46,997 nt of DNA from Thermomucor indicae-seudaticae (lineage: Eukaryota > Mucoromycota > Mucoromycetes > Mucorales > Lichtheimiaceae), in contig JSYX01000014.1 of assembly GCA_000787465.1 (NCBI GenBank), positions 1-46,997 on the forward strand, read 5' to 3'. This document shows positions 32,887 through 45,398 of this stretch, in pieces. A program made the translations under genes and the position numbers. The first letter of the stretch is position 1. Every line of letters starts with the position of its first letter. The notes beneath the pieces are model-generated. The model was not told the origin of the DNA, did no database searches, and worked only from the letters and a program-made list of their open reading frames with translations.

Positions 32887-35800
32887 TCATTCGGAAAAGA
32901 GCTCCAGGGACACATCGATAACAGAGCATAGAATATAAACAGAGATCATCCAAAGTCCAAGCGCCTTATTAATACGGTAACCATTCATGTTTACAACGAT
33001 TAGTGTACTCAGGAGTACAGTCATGAGACCAGTCGAGGAAACGAGAATGGTAGGTGCAATATCGAGCTCATAAGGTCTTCCTGTCTTGAATACCTGGTAG
33101 CTTGAGGAGATACCAACGCCGAGTACCATGTCTGAAGATATATTAGTAAATGTTATGGAAGAAATCAAGCTCATATACGTACTTAAAAGTGGGCCAGCGT
33201 AGCAAGCTGAAATGGCCATAGTTGGGAAACCCATCTATGAAAGAAAGAGGTTATATATAATAGGGGAACAAACGACATTATTTGTTCCTCACCTTGGCAA
33301 TGGCAGTGTTGGCGACAAGGTCACCAATGCTGTTACCCTGTACACGAGACATCTGTTAGCAAGATACGCGACATAATTTATACGGTGCACTTACAAATGC
33401 AAAGACAGTCAAACCCATGATGGCATCACTAATATTGAAAATCATTCCTAAAGCCTGGTATATTATCGCAAAATTATCACAACTAACTTCAAGCTTACTC
33501 ATCCATTTATGACTTACCTTCAAAAGACCAACCATTTCATTTGCAAGCAGAAAGATCCAATTCAAAGCGACGAAAAATCCTGCAAAGGACAACATCCAGA
33601 ACCATTTTGGGGGCTTATCTGCGTCGGTCATTGCATACACAAGCACAGCAAGCAAGCTGCCAAGGGTGGAGCCAAATACAATCTGACGAGGTTCGATGAA
33701 ACCATTGACTAAGCAAAAGGATCTGGATCAGCCCCTTACCCGCGCTACTGAAGCCGCTTTTCTTACCTGCCATGACAACGGACAGAAAGGTGGTAGCAAA
33801 GAATGCCTGTAGCGAAAGTAACCAGCGACACCACTCTTGCTGTACACCTAGTGGTTCAACTTCCATATCCGATATCACTTCCTCTTCGCGCTCTCCTGAG
33901 GTCGTAGCAACAGACAAGTAGTTTTTGTTGTTGTTCGGTGCAGATGTATCTGCTGCTATTTGACCGTCGTCGTCATCCTCTGAATTTACGACTTCCACAC
34001 TGTCGACTTTAATATTGTCGGGCTCTTCTGCTACGGGCAACGTCAGCGTAAACATCAAGACGAGTGGAACTGCGATAAGAGCACTGAGTTTGGCGGAAAA
34101 AGACTTTTCGCACCAGTTCTGCATAGTTGGGAAGAGCGTCTGCCCGAAGCTGGCTACAAAGTCCTGAAGCTGCAGAGGGATAATGCTCCTTTTACGTGGT
34201 TCTTGCTTGTCAGCGTCCTCTACAACAACGTTTAACGAAGTTTGCCCGAAAGGATTCTCGTCATCCGCCGGATTGGATAACACAATGGAGATCGACCGAG
34301 GATCACAATACATAGACGGCGAAGGACTGATCTCAGGGCTCTGACGAGCAGATACGAAGACGTCATCTTCGCTATGGGCAAAACTCGGACTGTGAGGCAA
34401 GACATTGAGGCATCCGCTTGCTGACTGGATTGGCGTATTATACTCTGAGTTCCAATGGTTTGCTGAAAGCGTGTTCTGCGTTGGATTGGGTGGTGCTAAA
34501 CGGATCTCCGGGATCAAAAAGTCGTTATTGCTAGGGGCACCTATCATACTTGGCATTTCCGCAGGATACTGGGTACGTTGATTTGCGGCCAAGTAAGCAA
34601 AATAATCTTCAGCGACACCCGTACTACTCCTTGCGCTATCTGGTGTAGCAGACCGAGGACTAATATTTGACGGATGAGTTATAAGCAGCTGGCCATTCAC
34701 AGTAGAAGCACGCGGTCGCTGTGTTGAGCTGAGCGCATGCGATATAGATGCGTGTGAAGCTCGTTTCCAATGGGGCATTGATATCAAGCGTTGGCGGGTA
34801 CCAGATTCGAGAGAGTGCGAGCTGCTTGCACGTCGGATGGCGCTTATATGCTCTTGAAACTATCGATATTGTTTAAAAGAACGCTGATTCTGGACATATG
34901 AAATATATTACCTCGATGGCGCCAAGCAAGGAAGTTCTGATGCCGATTCTGGGGGTCATCGGGTGTCGATGTAAGCGAGCGGACAGGGAACCATTGGCGC
35001 TTGCGGTTCGCGGGAAGTTGAGAAAGCCGGTTTCTGCTCGTAGCGAAGGGCGTGATGGTGACCTAGCCGTCATAGGCCGAATTATATGACCCAGACGATG
35101 TTCATAATCGCCAATTTGCTGACGGGAGGCAAAACCATGAGGCGGTATGGATAAGCGAGGAGGCTTTAACTGTCTCCCTTAAGCATCCATGGCGATTAAG
35201 CATCCATGCAGCTGTGACACAACTTCTTTTCTTCTACCTGTTGCTCCCAAAAGTCGAGAAGTTTCATCCGCCAAGTTCTCCGTAGCGGTTTTGTTTGCGC
35301 TCTTTGGCTGGGCTGCAGTATCCTGACTGTAGGTACCCAGAACAACCACTGCGACGTAAGTCAAATAGTATGCAATTAGCGAAAGTCCGTGATACCAGCA
35401 AATCCGCCGGTGATAGACGATCCAAGTGATCATGATAATAGCTCCGGTGAGGAACGTCGCGTCACGCATGAATGTGATACGTTTCGATTGGAATGGTCTA
35501 ATAACGCCCATCGAACCTGATACGATTGCCACAATGAAAAATGCCGCGCCAATTAATTCACCAATAGCCAGTGACCCCGCTCCCGAATCCATGGCACTGC
35601 ATGAAATAAGCTTTAGCTACCCATAGCTGTCCAGGTGTCATTATCCTACCTGAAGGTGCTGAACAGGTCGGGACTACCGTTGCCCAGCGCCAGAACAGTA
35701 ACACCAGCCTAGATTTACCTTTCAGCGAGCCGTAACGTGCTTCGCCAATGTTACGCAGATCTTACCATACTCTCCGACAACTGTAATTTAGATGAAATGG

Positions 35801-36419
35801 TCTGCAAGTTGGGACCTACAAGAAAGGGGATGCAAGAAAAAAAGCCATAATTAAACAATGAATCATTTTCTTGTTATTAAGCCTTCCTTACAGAAGAAGT
35901 CTGAGGCCACCACGCTCACGGCGCTGAAAAGCAAAACCAGTCCGCTTAACTAAAAAGAGCCCTGCCGTTAGTCTGTTGGATCATGCAGCCTTATGCTAGG
36001 CATAATCGAAACAATGCAAGATAGCGTGTCAAATAATATACATACTAGTATCCCAACTGTGATCGGCTTCCAGAGGGATGAGCAATAATAGAACTTTAGG
36101 AATGTCCCGCTAAATCCGTGGCACGCTGACTGCACAAACGCGCACTGATCTTCGTGTAACTCTATTTGATCGCAAGACTGTAAGATATTCAGAATTTGTT
36201 GTTAATATATGTCTTTACGCGAGTTCAAGCGGGCGATGTTCGAACGAGAGGTTATACTTGAAAAAGAGGAGAAACCGGAAGACGTACAGGCTTGTGATGA
36301 TGATATCCCTGTATCTTCAGCTGCGTGTCCGTTTGTGGTCGATTCGTGCTGGTGACGCTGGTGATAATAGCGAGTAGGGCGAGGCAGACGAGTAACATGT
36401 AGACATTTCGACGAAACAT
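32887..36419 (-). CDS. NCLX/CCX-type sodium(cation)/calcium exchanger
   Basis: Thirteen exons: 36419-36258, 36177-36046, 35949-35892, 35815-35766, 35708-35650, 35596-35224, 35169-34912, 34859-33767, 33708-33518, 33454-33395, 33337-33293, 33234-33183, 33131-32887. They give 925 residues; all twelve introns are GT-AG. A signal peptide (1-28) is followed by a Cys-containing luminal segment and two membrane halves. The alpha-1 repeat contains GNGSPDLF (143-150) and alpha-2 contains GNSIGDL (813-819), the ion-binding signatures of SLC8B1/NCLX-like exchangers. The halves are separated by a roughly 370-residue Ser/Pro-rich loop (about 250-619), mostly in exon 8, probably a cytosolic regulatory region. 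Likely role: Ca2+ exchange across an organellar membrane. ATG 36419 gives a clean signal peptide; an in-frame ATG 63 nt upstream is possible. The exon 7 start could also be 35163. Confidence 0.9.
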
Positions 36420-38160
36420 ACGGTGGAAATACTCGCGTGATTGGAAAAACGGAAGAAAAGATATAAAGATATCATAAAACATCCGACAGAATAAAAGGGC
36501 GTCCCCTGATATAACGAAGAAACTGTTTTTGTCAATAGGAGGATAGTGACTGCATTTAACGAATGCTCATTTCTGGTCCTTCCCCTACAGATGATACCGT
36601 CGAGGAGCAAACAATTTTTGTGTTTTTCGGGGGAACGGAATGAAGGGGGAGGTGGGGAGGGCGGAACGGTTTATTATAGGTCGGCTAAAAGAACCATCGC
36701 GATATTGTTTTGAGGATAAAACACTTTATCCGAACCTGCATCCATATGCATGTCCATTTGCAGTCAGTCTCTTTTTTTCCCTTTTAAATGCAATTAAAGC
36801 TTCTATCTTTGCCTGCTGATCCTTATTGCCTGCATTTAGTACATTGGTACCTGCCAGGGCCTCACATGCTGCGGTACTCGCATTACCAAAGGGTTACTGT
36901 ACCCGTGCTTCCACACCGTCATTGAACCAGATATGCATAAGCTTCTTTTACAGTCCGTGTCACCGCATATCACGATGGCATCTCAATATATGGACGACAC
37001 GACTCCGACCGAGATCAAAATACGTTGTTACGGGCAGCTTCGTGTAACTGCCCGTCCCACCCCTTTATCTCGAGACTCCAGGGCTTGATGCTCGTCTATT
37101 CCTTCTTTCACGGTTTGGATTTAAGGTATGCCTCAAGTGCAGAGCCGTACGATTTATACTATTACCACTTAAGGGAATAACAACCGTTCTAAACCCGACA
37201 GGTCAGAATACTTGACATCGGAAAACGAGGCAAATATGGTTTCCGCTATGATATCTCACGGTAACAAATGAGCAATACCTTGCTCTTCAGCCGAAGTGTG
37301 GCCGATACCAGAGCTTTACCTCACGTGACGATATTCGAGCGAGCAAAGTACACATGCTTACGGATGTCAGTCGTTTCTCCTAGACATTTCAACTGTTCTA
37401 CTAGATCAGTCGCTTTCTGTAAGCTTTACCTGACTCTGTAAGCAGAGACGAGCAGAACAATGGTAGGTCGTGCTCGGTCTATAGAAAGCCTTCTGCTAGT
37501 ACCTTCCATGAACATTCGAAAGCGAATTAACCACCTCAACGCTGTCTAACCGTCGTGCGAGAGATAAGAAAGCGGCTTAAACATGCACTTGCACGTATGG
37601 TATGCGGTCACTGTGTTGCTCTGCTCGGTAACGAAGGACCAATGTAATATGTGTACTTATTGCGTGAATGTCTGGCGCAGCGAAACAGCGGATCCAAATA
37701 GCCGCGACGTTGTTTGTCATAAATAGTCAGCAAATATGCATGGAACTGCCTTCTTCGTGTACGCGGCACTTCATATTGCGCGCTGACCGCCAGCTTTTCA
37801 CGATTTTGAACTTTGGGTAAGGGAGCTTGAATCGCAGTTCGGACTCAACACACATTGAGAAAGACCTTAAGAAGAGTTTTAGGGAATAGATTCCGTGTGT
37901 CTGTGGGTTGAGACTGCAATTTGAGAGATAAATTAAAAGTTATCGGGTAGAATTCTATCTGCATTCGCATGATGATGCGTTTGGTATACCCATGGGATAG
38001 TAATCTCCGCTATAAGGACAGGTGCTGAACTTCTGTCCCATGTCACATTCTTGAAAATCCCTGTCATCAAGGCATCTTAGTGTCAAGGTCGATTGATTTT
38101 GCAAAATCATGTTCTACATAAGCAAAGGACGCAAGATAACGATATCCATCATTTGAATGA
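36420..38160. other. Intergenic region, nothing recognised
   Basis: About 1.7 kb. The end near 36420 is the presumed promoter of the exchanger. The rest has only short open frames without domain or splice support, and no repeat structure that I could see. Confidence 0.5.
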
Positions 38161-38671
38161 TTAGTGTCTGTCTGCCTCGATGGGGGACATTGCCGGCTTT
38201 TTATTGTCAACAAATTGAGGAGGGGGTTGCTTCAAGGAGTTGTACACTGCTGATGCTTGTTTCTTTGTCTTTCGGCATTGATCATTCCGCTTTTTGATAG
38301 CATCATAGATCAAATACTTAAGTCTCAAGTGCAAAGTTGAACTGAAGACTACGCTAACTGCAAGCAAAAGCGGAAAAGCCATCGTAAATAAGGTGTAGAC
38401 AGATATCAGTCGCTTTGAGCCAACCAGGATGAATGAGGTGAAACGGAAATCGGGAGTATCCGCAAACTAGTGTTGTTTGCTTGTGCATGGTCTGCCACAG
38501 GAGCGCATCAACCGGAGCAACACCGACTTCCGTTGAGCAAAACGAGCCGCTGCTAATTGGGCAGTCCAAACCATTTACGTACTGGTCAACTCTAAGACCA
38601 TGACGGACATTCCAAGTGTACTCGTAGTTCGAGAAAGCAGCGGTCAAGCTGTCTCTATCACGATATTTCAC
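38161..38671 (-). CDS. Possible small membrane protein, weakly supported
   Basis: Two overlapping open frames can be joined by a 67-nt GT-AG intron (donor CCTG|GTTGGC, acceptor CTTGCAG). The product would have a Cys-containing, probably extracytoplasmic segment (GLDCPISSGSFC...LVCG), a short hydrophobic stretch (VSVVFSS) and a Lys/Arg-rich, Pro-containing tail. Alternatively the downstream frame alone encodes a 73-residue signal-anchored peptide. I recognise no family. Its neighbours give no functional clue. Confidence 0.25.
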
Positions 38672-38977
38672 TTTCTAGCTGGATAAGGAGCACGGAAGGC
38701 TTTGTCATATTTCATCCCGTGCTCCTATTTGTTATCACTGGGTTCCCCGCTCCTGCTAGATGTAATTTTCCTGGTCATGTTCTTGCACGAAAGCTTTCTT
38801 TAAAAAGAAGTCTACATGGTTGTCAGTTATCTCAGACCTTAATATACACAGGTGATCCTTGTCTTCCCCTTCACGGATACCTTTCAATTCAGGACCGCAG
38901 TTCAATAAAGCAGAATATATATATGAGGCTTACATTTTTCTGATTCCTTTGTTTTCTGTTAGCAGCTCAGTACATAT
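38672..38977. other. Spacer with a 10-bp inverted repeat
   Basis: AGGAGCACGG (38686-38695) and CCGTGCTCCT (38717-38726) are perfect inverted arms with a 21-nt loop. The remainder is probably the promoter of the gene starting at 38978. Confidence 0.5.
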
Positions 38978-39926
38978 ATGACACGCCTTGTATCGTCGCG
39001 TTCTACCATTCTCTATTGGCTTACACTATGCAGTAGCGCCATGTTGATCCTGCAGGTCAAGGCTCAAATCGGGCCCTCTACTGACACTAATAACAATGCT
39101 GCCGATATAACAACCTCAGATGACAAAGAATTACATGAAAGCCAACAAAATCACCCAGTCGGTATGTAAGGAAACATGTGCTGGCCCATACAACGACAGT
39201 ATTTGGCAGCGGTTAACAGTGAATCTCAAAGTGGCCCTTCCAATGAGTAGTTGGTCAATATTACAGCTTAATGAAACTAGCAGAGTCTCAGTGTGTTCCG
39301 ATCAGATAACCTTCTGCACTGTAAGCAAGACGAAATCAGCAAAAGGGGTCCTACATGTGCCGAATACTCACGTCCTTGTGTATGTACGTAGAATGAATGC
39401 GGTGGTGCTAACATGACCGCAACCAAGTATGTAAAGGCATCTTAGGAATTTTCTGTAGACCACATCATCTAACGCGGAAAACCACAAAACTTTCTAGTTT
39501 CTGCAACCAGACGACGATGGCTTGGGGGTGTACTTGCCGAGTAAGTGAATCTGAAGTGCTACACTATGACCTCCCTTTCTAATGGGGTTCGATAAGAATA
39601 AAGTACCCGACTGCCCTCCGTACCAATGGCCTGTAACACTTGCAGAGTGCCAGGGCTGGGAACAGGCATGTGAGTCCGGCTGCACAGATCAACCGACCAA
39701 AGACCTATGCACGGAAGGATGCCAGCGGTATTATCGCTGCAATCGACCAGGCGGGCCACCGAGTCATCTCCAGACGGACAGTCCAGATCAGATACCCAGT
39801 TATGACCTATCGGCCAATCTATCCTCAGCATCTTCTTTAATTCTTCTTTCCAAGTATTATCCATCCTACCTAATCACTTATGCTTCTGTAATGTTTTGGC
39901 TGTGTCTATCACTCTTCTCACTGTAA
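38978..39926 (+). CDS. Cys-rich secreted protein, probably GPI-anchored (DUF7707-like)
   Basis: Five exons (38978-39161, 39292-39320, 39392-39426, 39498-39540, 39597-39926) give 206 residues. A signal peptide covers about residues 1-29 (ends VKAQ), followed by an Asn/Asp/Thr-rich linker. A compact Cys-rich domain (VCSDQITFCTNECGG, NFCNQTTMAWGCTC, NKVPDCPPYQWP, ECQGWEQACESGC, CTEGCQRYYRC) resembles fungal DUF7707-type cell-surface proteins. The protein ends in a hydrophobic segment without a charged tail (VMFWLCLSLFSL), typical of a GPI-anchor signal. Intron 1 (130 nt) is longer than the others in this window, so the exon 1/2 junction is the least sure. The function is unknown; a cell-wall or surface role is inferred. 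Confidence 0.7.
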
Positions 39927-40859
39927 ATGACGCTGTGATCCAATGATATTAACATGAGGGTAATCTTACAACAGTAACTGCGTTAAGCGACAACTGGTTA
40001 TAATTCTGTCGCAGGAAGCGTCCCAGCATGCTGCATACATACATATATGCATATCAACTTAATTCCTAGGATTTGTTCCAGGTGCATATGTGGGCCAAAA
40101 GTTTACGGTCTACATGCTGTGCTAGGATCGTCGTAAAAGCTTAATCACAGTCAGACTTATCATGGCTGTCTCATTCAGCGGCATCGTTTTAAGGTTGATA
40201 TTTTTTTGCTTACTCTATGTAAGGCTTCCTCAATTCATGGTCCCTTGCTCTAACACAGTGCAGGCTATATACTTATACTTAGCACCGAATCTCATGCGAC
40301 AGCATCGAAAGATTACAGAAGCGACACTTGGTGCGCATAAAGTGGGAAGTAAAGCATTCTAGTCGTCCGCCCAAAAGTTGTATGATAACCTTATTAAAAG
40401 GTATTCAATTACATGGACTGCTTCATAAGCGAATAAATAAGGACCTGAAAGTGTAGAAGGATAGAGACACGTATCAAGTAGCCTTCAGCTTTCTGCTATT
40501 TCACAAGGCACATCATAGCCCCGGCGTCATTAGCTGAATATAAGCAATGATACCATGGAGAAAAAGCAAAGCGTTCTGCACAGAGTTTCAATATGATGGT
40601 TCTCTTGCCAACACAAAGGAACTTACAATACAGTGAGAACATGTCCGTATTCGGGAATTTATAAATCTTAAGAAAGGCTACAGCCATCGAAGGTTTAGTG
40701 CTTAAATGTGTATGTACGGTATGAAGCAGAAAACTAAAAGTACACAGTGAAGATGTTGAATTAATGTTGCAATGTAATAACTGTATGGGAATGCAATGTT
40801 ATGTAACAGTCAACATATACCAGCGTGAGACATGCAAAAAGGTAGCAGGGTAGTAAAAA
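39927..40859. other. Intergenic region, nothing recognised
   Basis: About 0.9 kb of AT-rich DNA with only short open frames (for example 40162-40362). No repeats or RNA genes seen. Confidence 0.5.
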
Positions 40860-41420
40860 TTAGCTTATAATGCAGCAAACACAGTCTTCGTCTTCTAGTA
40901 TCGATCTACGCATGGGAATAGACGATCTGTTGGCTATCCGCCCTGGTGATGATGTTCCATCATTAGGCTGCTGGTGTTGTGAAGTGTTGTGGTCAGAGGA
41001 AACGTTGTAAGTTTGATCGTTATTTAAGATACTCTGGCCGATATGCCTGCTTCGTGAGACACTGTGATTGTTATTGATCATTCCAACACTGTTGCTGCTA
41101 CGCCGAATCGTCGTATTATTATTATTATTACTGCTGGAGCTTGCTAAGATTCCAATCGTGCTGTCAGCAAAGATTAGAGTATCCAAACTGGTATCACTTG
41201 TACGGAGCGAAGGGTGTCGATAAAGCCCGTAATGGATGTCGCCAGCAGTCATCGTTCCCAGGTAAGGGTCCGCTATAGCAGGTACGTTCGGCCCAAAGAC
41301 TTGCTCATCGTATATTTCGACACGCGCCCGTCGTTCATACGCACGATCGAGCACGTCGAGGTGACGATTAGGAAGATGTTTGCGATCCATGCCGTCGGTA
41401 GAGTACCAATACGAAGCCAT
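40860..41420 (-). CDS. Unknown 186-residue protein ending in a farnesylation CAAX box
   Basis: A single uninterrupted frame. The N-terminal 90 residues are mixed and probably folded (Tyr/Arg/Asp-rich, with IYDEQVFGPNVPAIADPY and GDIHYGLYRHPSL). Residues about 95-170 are low-complexity, with Asn, Ser and His runs, including an Asn run from an AAT/ATT repeat near 41115-41130. The C-terminus is DEDCVCCIIS: a CIIS CAAX box (Ser favours farnesylation) with two more Cys residues immediately upstream that could be palmitoylated, as in some Ras proteins. This predicts a peripheral membrane protein. I do not recognise the family. Confidence 0.6.
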   Translation of the reverse strand: MASYWYSTDGMDRKHLPNRHLDVLDRAYERRARVEIYDEQVFGPNVPAIADPYLGTMTAGDIHYGLYRHPSLRTSDTSLDTLIFADSTIGILASSSSNNNNNTTIRRSSNSVGMINNNHSVSRSRHIGQSILNNDQTYNVSSDHNTSQHQQPNDGTSSPGRIANRSSIPMRRSILEDEDCVCCIIS

Positions 41421-43308
41421 GAGTGTTTTACTTAGAGTAAATAGGGAAATTGAATAAAGAGAAAAAGAGGTGAATTAGGCGCTCGTCGATTTATGACAAC
41501 GGAGCGTAAAGGGTAGGAATAGGGGTCCGTACTCTTCTGATTCGATTGTCCAAGTTACATAAGGGCAAAAGAAATGATGCTGTCCGTGAGAGCATAGACA
41601 GCAGAAAGAGTACATTTAACCGCTAGCCACCACAAGAAGCGATCCAATGCGTCAGGGAGCCCGGCGAACCCTGTTACAACCGAGCTTATTGCTTTACTCC
41701 TATAGCTCGTTCTGACTGAGAGATTTGCAGTCCATGTGGCTTTCTGCCACATTTACGCGATGCACTCACTTTATCCTTGTATACGTGTTGCAAGGGGATC
41801 CGGGGACGTGCAGTATCATCTTTTATGGACATTTAGGCCGATCGTCAACTTTTCAGTTCGACAGTCCACGCGGCACCATTTAATAATGCTTGTGCGTGAT
41901 CCCTTCCACCATCCTTTCCCATCCCCCCGTTCCTTTGACCACCACACTGCCTCCAAAGAGTACTACTATACGACGTAGCCGCATATAATCACAAGCTGTT
42001 ATGGTTTGTTTCGACCCTGATAATCATTGCACCCTTTTTCTTTTTGCTCTAGAAGAGCAACCATGCTTTGTTTCTTTTCTGGACTTAATTCTCCTCTTTA
42101 CTAGAGACAGTCAAGAAGTAGAATAAGGGAGCTTGAGGGGTTCCGGGAGAGGGTGTGGACTGTTGAATCCCCTTCTCTATCTCTCCCAGTCTCTCCTCGC
42201 TATCACAGATTTCGTTCAACTCCCCTACTATCCTTTTCGTTAACTCATTCCCCATGAACCCGCCACTTATTTTATGTTTTCTCACACAACCACGTTGCGG
42301 ACTCGTGGTTACCCGATCTTCGCTTCATCCAATATATTTTGGTCAATCCATCCAGCGGCATACCGACGCATACTATATAAAGAATATCCCCATCTTCGAT
42401 CCCATTCCTCCTGAGGCCCATGCTTTCTTCGCTTCCCCACCCCCACTCAGAGACAGACGTCAATGGCTTCTTTGTCGCCTCATGCAAAATAGTTCGCGTT
42501 TGCAGATCAACAGGGAACCAGGGACTTTGATATACTGCCAAATGACAGGGTCTACCACACAAACGCATCTTGTCGGATGTACGAGCAGTTCCTGCACCTG
42601 TACTTCTAAGTACTTAAGCTTAATGAAAGGGGAAGGGCAAAGGAGACGGAAACACAATAGGTGGTAGGTACAATGTGTACTACACGTAAAACCAAGGCAA
42701 TTTCCAGGCTTAGTGTAAAGAGACAGAAGCCAGGAATGAGTTCTCGCTATCTTGAAAGGCAACGTGTCAGAGACTTGACCGGGCCCGACAACCCAAATCC
42801 CGTTATACTTATCCAGAGAACTTGGAAGGAGGTTGGAAACAAAGTCTCTACATGCGGTATCCAGCACATGAGAAACGACTTTGCGCTCGCTCACAGTATC
42901 CGACTGGTCGTACTCGTCTTTAATCCACGTGCGAATCTGTTAATCAAAAGGCAGCGTGCTTAGACAAGTCCAGCTGCTAAGCGGCGTACATTTCAGATAG
43001 TTTATCCAGAAGAAAGCTTAAGGATCATATTCAAAAGGGCCACAGTTATCCGTCTAGGATATAAATGCCGAGCTATCCATCAAAGCATGGAGACCGTAAA
43101 CACCACAGGACGTTCCTGGAGCTAAGCCTGTCTGGGTCCCAAGCATATGTTACCCTTATCGATAAATGCTTATCCACTAGCTGTTAAACTTAGAAAGCTC
43201 GGTGGATGTCCCGCTCTCGTAGATGAAACTACGACTCCCTATCGTAAGCTTAATAGCCCATCATTCCTTTGCAAGACATGGTTAGCGCGCAATTCAAAGT
43301 TTCTTTAA
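41421..43308. other. Intergenic region, nothing recognised
   Basis: About 1.9 kb. Open frames such as 42254-42667 (+) and 42460-42894 (-) overlap on opposite strands and have no domain. A stretch at 43080-43130 has words faintly like 5S rRNA but in the wrong order. Confidence 0.45.
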
Positions 43309-45356
43309 TTAATCATAAGTATCCATCATCCCTGCTGTGAATGCATCGTCATCCAGTAGTCGTACTGCTGTACATTCTAATGTGCCGAGGTCGACCAAAA
43401 CAATCATACCGGTTTCCGTAAAAGATGGCACCAGAACGACCCTTATCTTCTGACCATCAGGTCCTATGACAAGGTGTTTTTTTCCTTTTGAGCCACTGGG
43501 CCAGCCAGCTTAAGTTGATACTTTACAGACATACCTTCGACCATACTTTGTTCAAACTGGGGTTGATTGCCAACAAAGTATACATGCGGACTAGTTTCTA
43601 ATACGAAAGGATCATGATTTTGGAAAGGATAGCACCCTATCAGGATAGAGAATTGGTACGAGTTAACACGCTCCGGATATCATCGTTCAGGCTTACATAA
43701 GGTATCAGGAGCCGATGGTGCAATATGTCTCCAGAAAAAGCACCGTTCCGCAAAATTCAGTGGTTCATCGCTATCCGAGTACCTGAGAATATCGTCTATA
43801 TTTTGACCCGAAGTCCCTAGGAACCTGTCATTTTCCCCTTAAGCTCGAATTTGTGTTATATTCGACGTATGAACCTTACAAGACATCGTCAATTTTGGAC
43901 CAGTAAGGGTTGGTGACGGTTCGGAAAGTTGATAAGGCATGACTTCGACTGAATAAGGATGGATGTAATGGCTGTTGTGGTAATTGTCGGTTCACAGGGT
44001 CTTGCGCTCCAGGCATGACATCGAGGTCCACAGTTCCGCAAATCTCTTCAAATATCTCGTCAAGCTGGAGTACAGGCGTAGCATCGTATTGTGTCGAATC
44101 ATAACCATATTTTTTCTGACGGGTTTCGAGCTTTAACACGTGCGTTCGCAATGCTTATGGTGTTGCTCACTCACCCGCTTTTGCTCCTCTGGTACAATTT
44201 TCCGCTTCGCAACGGAATTACCGGCAACTATGACTCGAGTAATTTTTGCAGTCAACTGCTGCATCTATATTCTCACCAGGTTCAGAATAGGGTACAGCCT
44301 AATATGTCTGTTGCTTACATTTGGGCTACCCAGTTCCCCAGACAGGTATTCCACCAGCAACTGTGTTTTCAGATCCGAGGCTGAGTCATGGCCAATGTTC
44401 AGGCCAGATATTAAAGCAACATATTTTGAGCCGGCCGGAGCCACTGTGGTATAGATCAGTCCATACTGTTGTATTTCATTCGCCAGATAGAAAGAAGAAA
44501 ACTTACACTGCTTAGGTAATGGCGGCTGTGGTGGGATGCCGGGTAAACACACCTCCTGAACGTCGAAAGTGCCGGCTGCCGTCTCTTTACCTAAAAGACC
44601 AACTACCGTACCTTTGATAACCCAGGATCAGTTTCCCCATCTTTCATTAAACTTCCTGCTATTTTGTGTTATTCGCACCGATCCCTTACCTGTAACCCAA
44701 AACTCGTGTTCCAAAGCGGGTCCTGTTAATTCAATGCGTCCTGATTCATCTTCTATAGCGACTTTGTCGTCAGGCCCTTTGTATTTCCTCGGCAATGGTG
44801 GAGCAACGATTGAGCTCTGATGGGTGTTAGCCTCCGATTTAATATCTGTCTGTTGTCAGTGCATTACCTCCTGGCACAGGTCGTTCAGGACGTTTGGCTT
44901 TAAAGGCATATCAACATAAACTGTGCCTACTATGTAGCAGCGTTGATCCGTTACGTCCAAAACCTTTGGTACATATTGTGGGCGATCTAGCATGCAACAG
45001 ACTTCGTTTAGAACAACCGCCCTTACGCTTCCGCGTTCTTGAAGTTGAACTCAACCTGGTAATTTGCCCCATCGTTGCTCGGCCTCTTTCAGGACATGTG
45101 GTCTGAGTTTGTGCAGACGAACAAAATATAAGCTGGCATATTGACGGTGGAAAGACCTCTCGACGATCTTGAATTGATCGCGTAACTCAGGCACTTCATC
45201 AAACAACGATCCCTCCCTTTCCAGGAATGCGTTATTCTCACTGGGCGGCGCGCATAAGGTCTGGTCGCTACCCACTCTGTGGTCAGTTGCGATTGCTCTA
45301 ATTCCTCCCGCTCGAGTGTTGCCTCACGTTATATTGTGGCTCGTGCTGGCCGACAT
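43309..45356 (-). CDS. DNA polymerase delta subunit 2 (POLD2/Pol31/Cdc1 family)
   Basis: Eleven exons: 45356-45328, 45276-45056, 44986-44868, 44816-44690, 44611-44507, 44443-44319, 44258-44175, 44130-43880, 43824-43697, 43636-43535, 43463-43309. They give 481 residues; the introns are 44-78 nt, all GT-AG. The N-terminal FKIVERSFHRQYASLYFVRL block, the OB-fold (DRPQYVPKVLDVTDQRCYIVGTVYVDMPLKPNVL), KYVALISGLNIG, RVIVAGNSV, VDLDVMPGAQDPVNRQLPQQPLH, TFRTVTNPYW, LGTSGQNIDDI and CYPFQNHDPFVLE are all in the family order. The subunit bridges the catalytic chain and the third subunit of the replicative polymerase; its phosphodiesterase-like fold is inactive in eukaryotes. Exon 7 begins at a CAGCAG tandem acceptor, so forms with and without one Gln are possible. 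An E2F/MBF-like site lies just upstream. Confidence 0.93.
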
Positions 45357-45398
45357 GGATGTTCGCGTATGAAAAATCCCCAACCCAGAAATTTTTGT

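Noticed and set aside
42254..42894. Two overlapping frames on opposite strands (137 and 144 codons)
   Set aside because: Mutually overlapping, no domain, no splice extension, likely chance frames.
43073..43150. Possible 5S rRNA or 5S-derived SINE (GGAGACCG, GGAGCTAAGC words)
   Set aside because: The words occur in the wrong order and the conserved helices cannot be formed.
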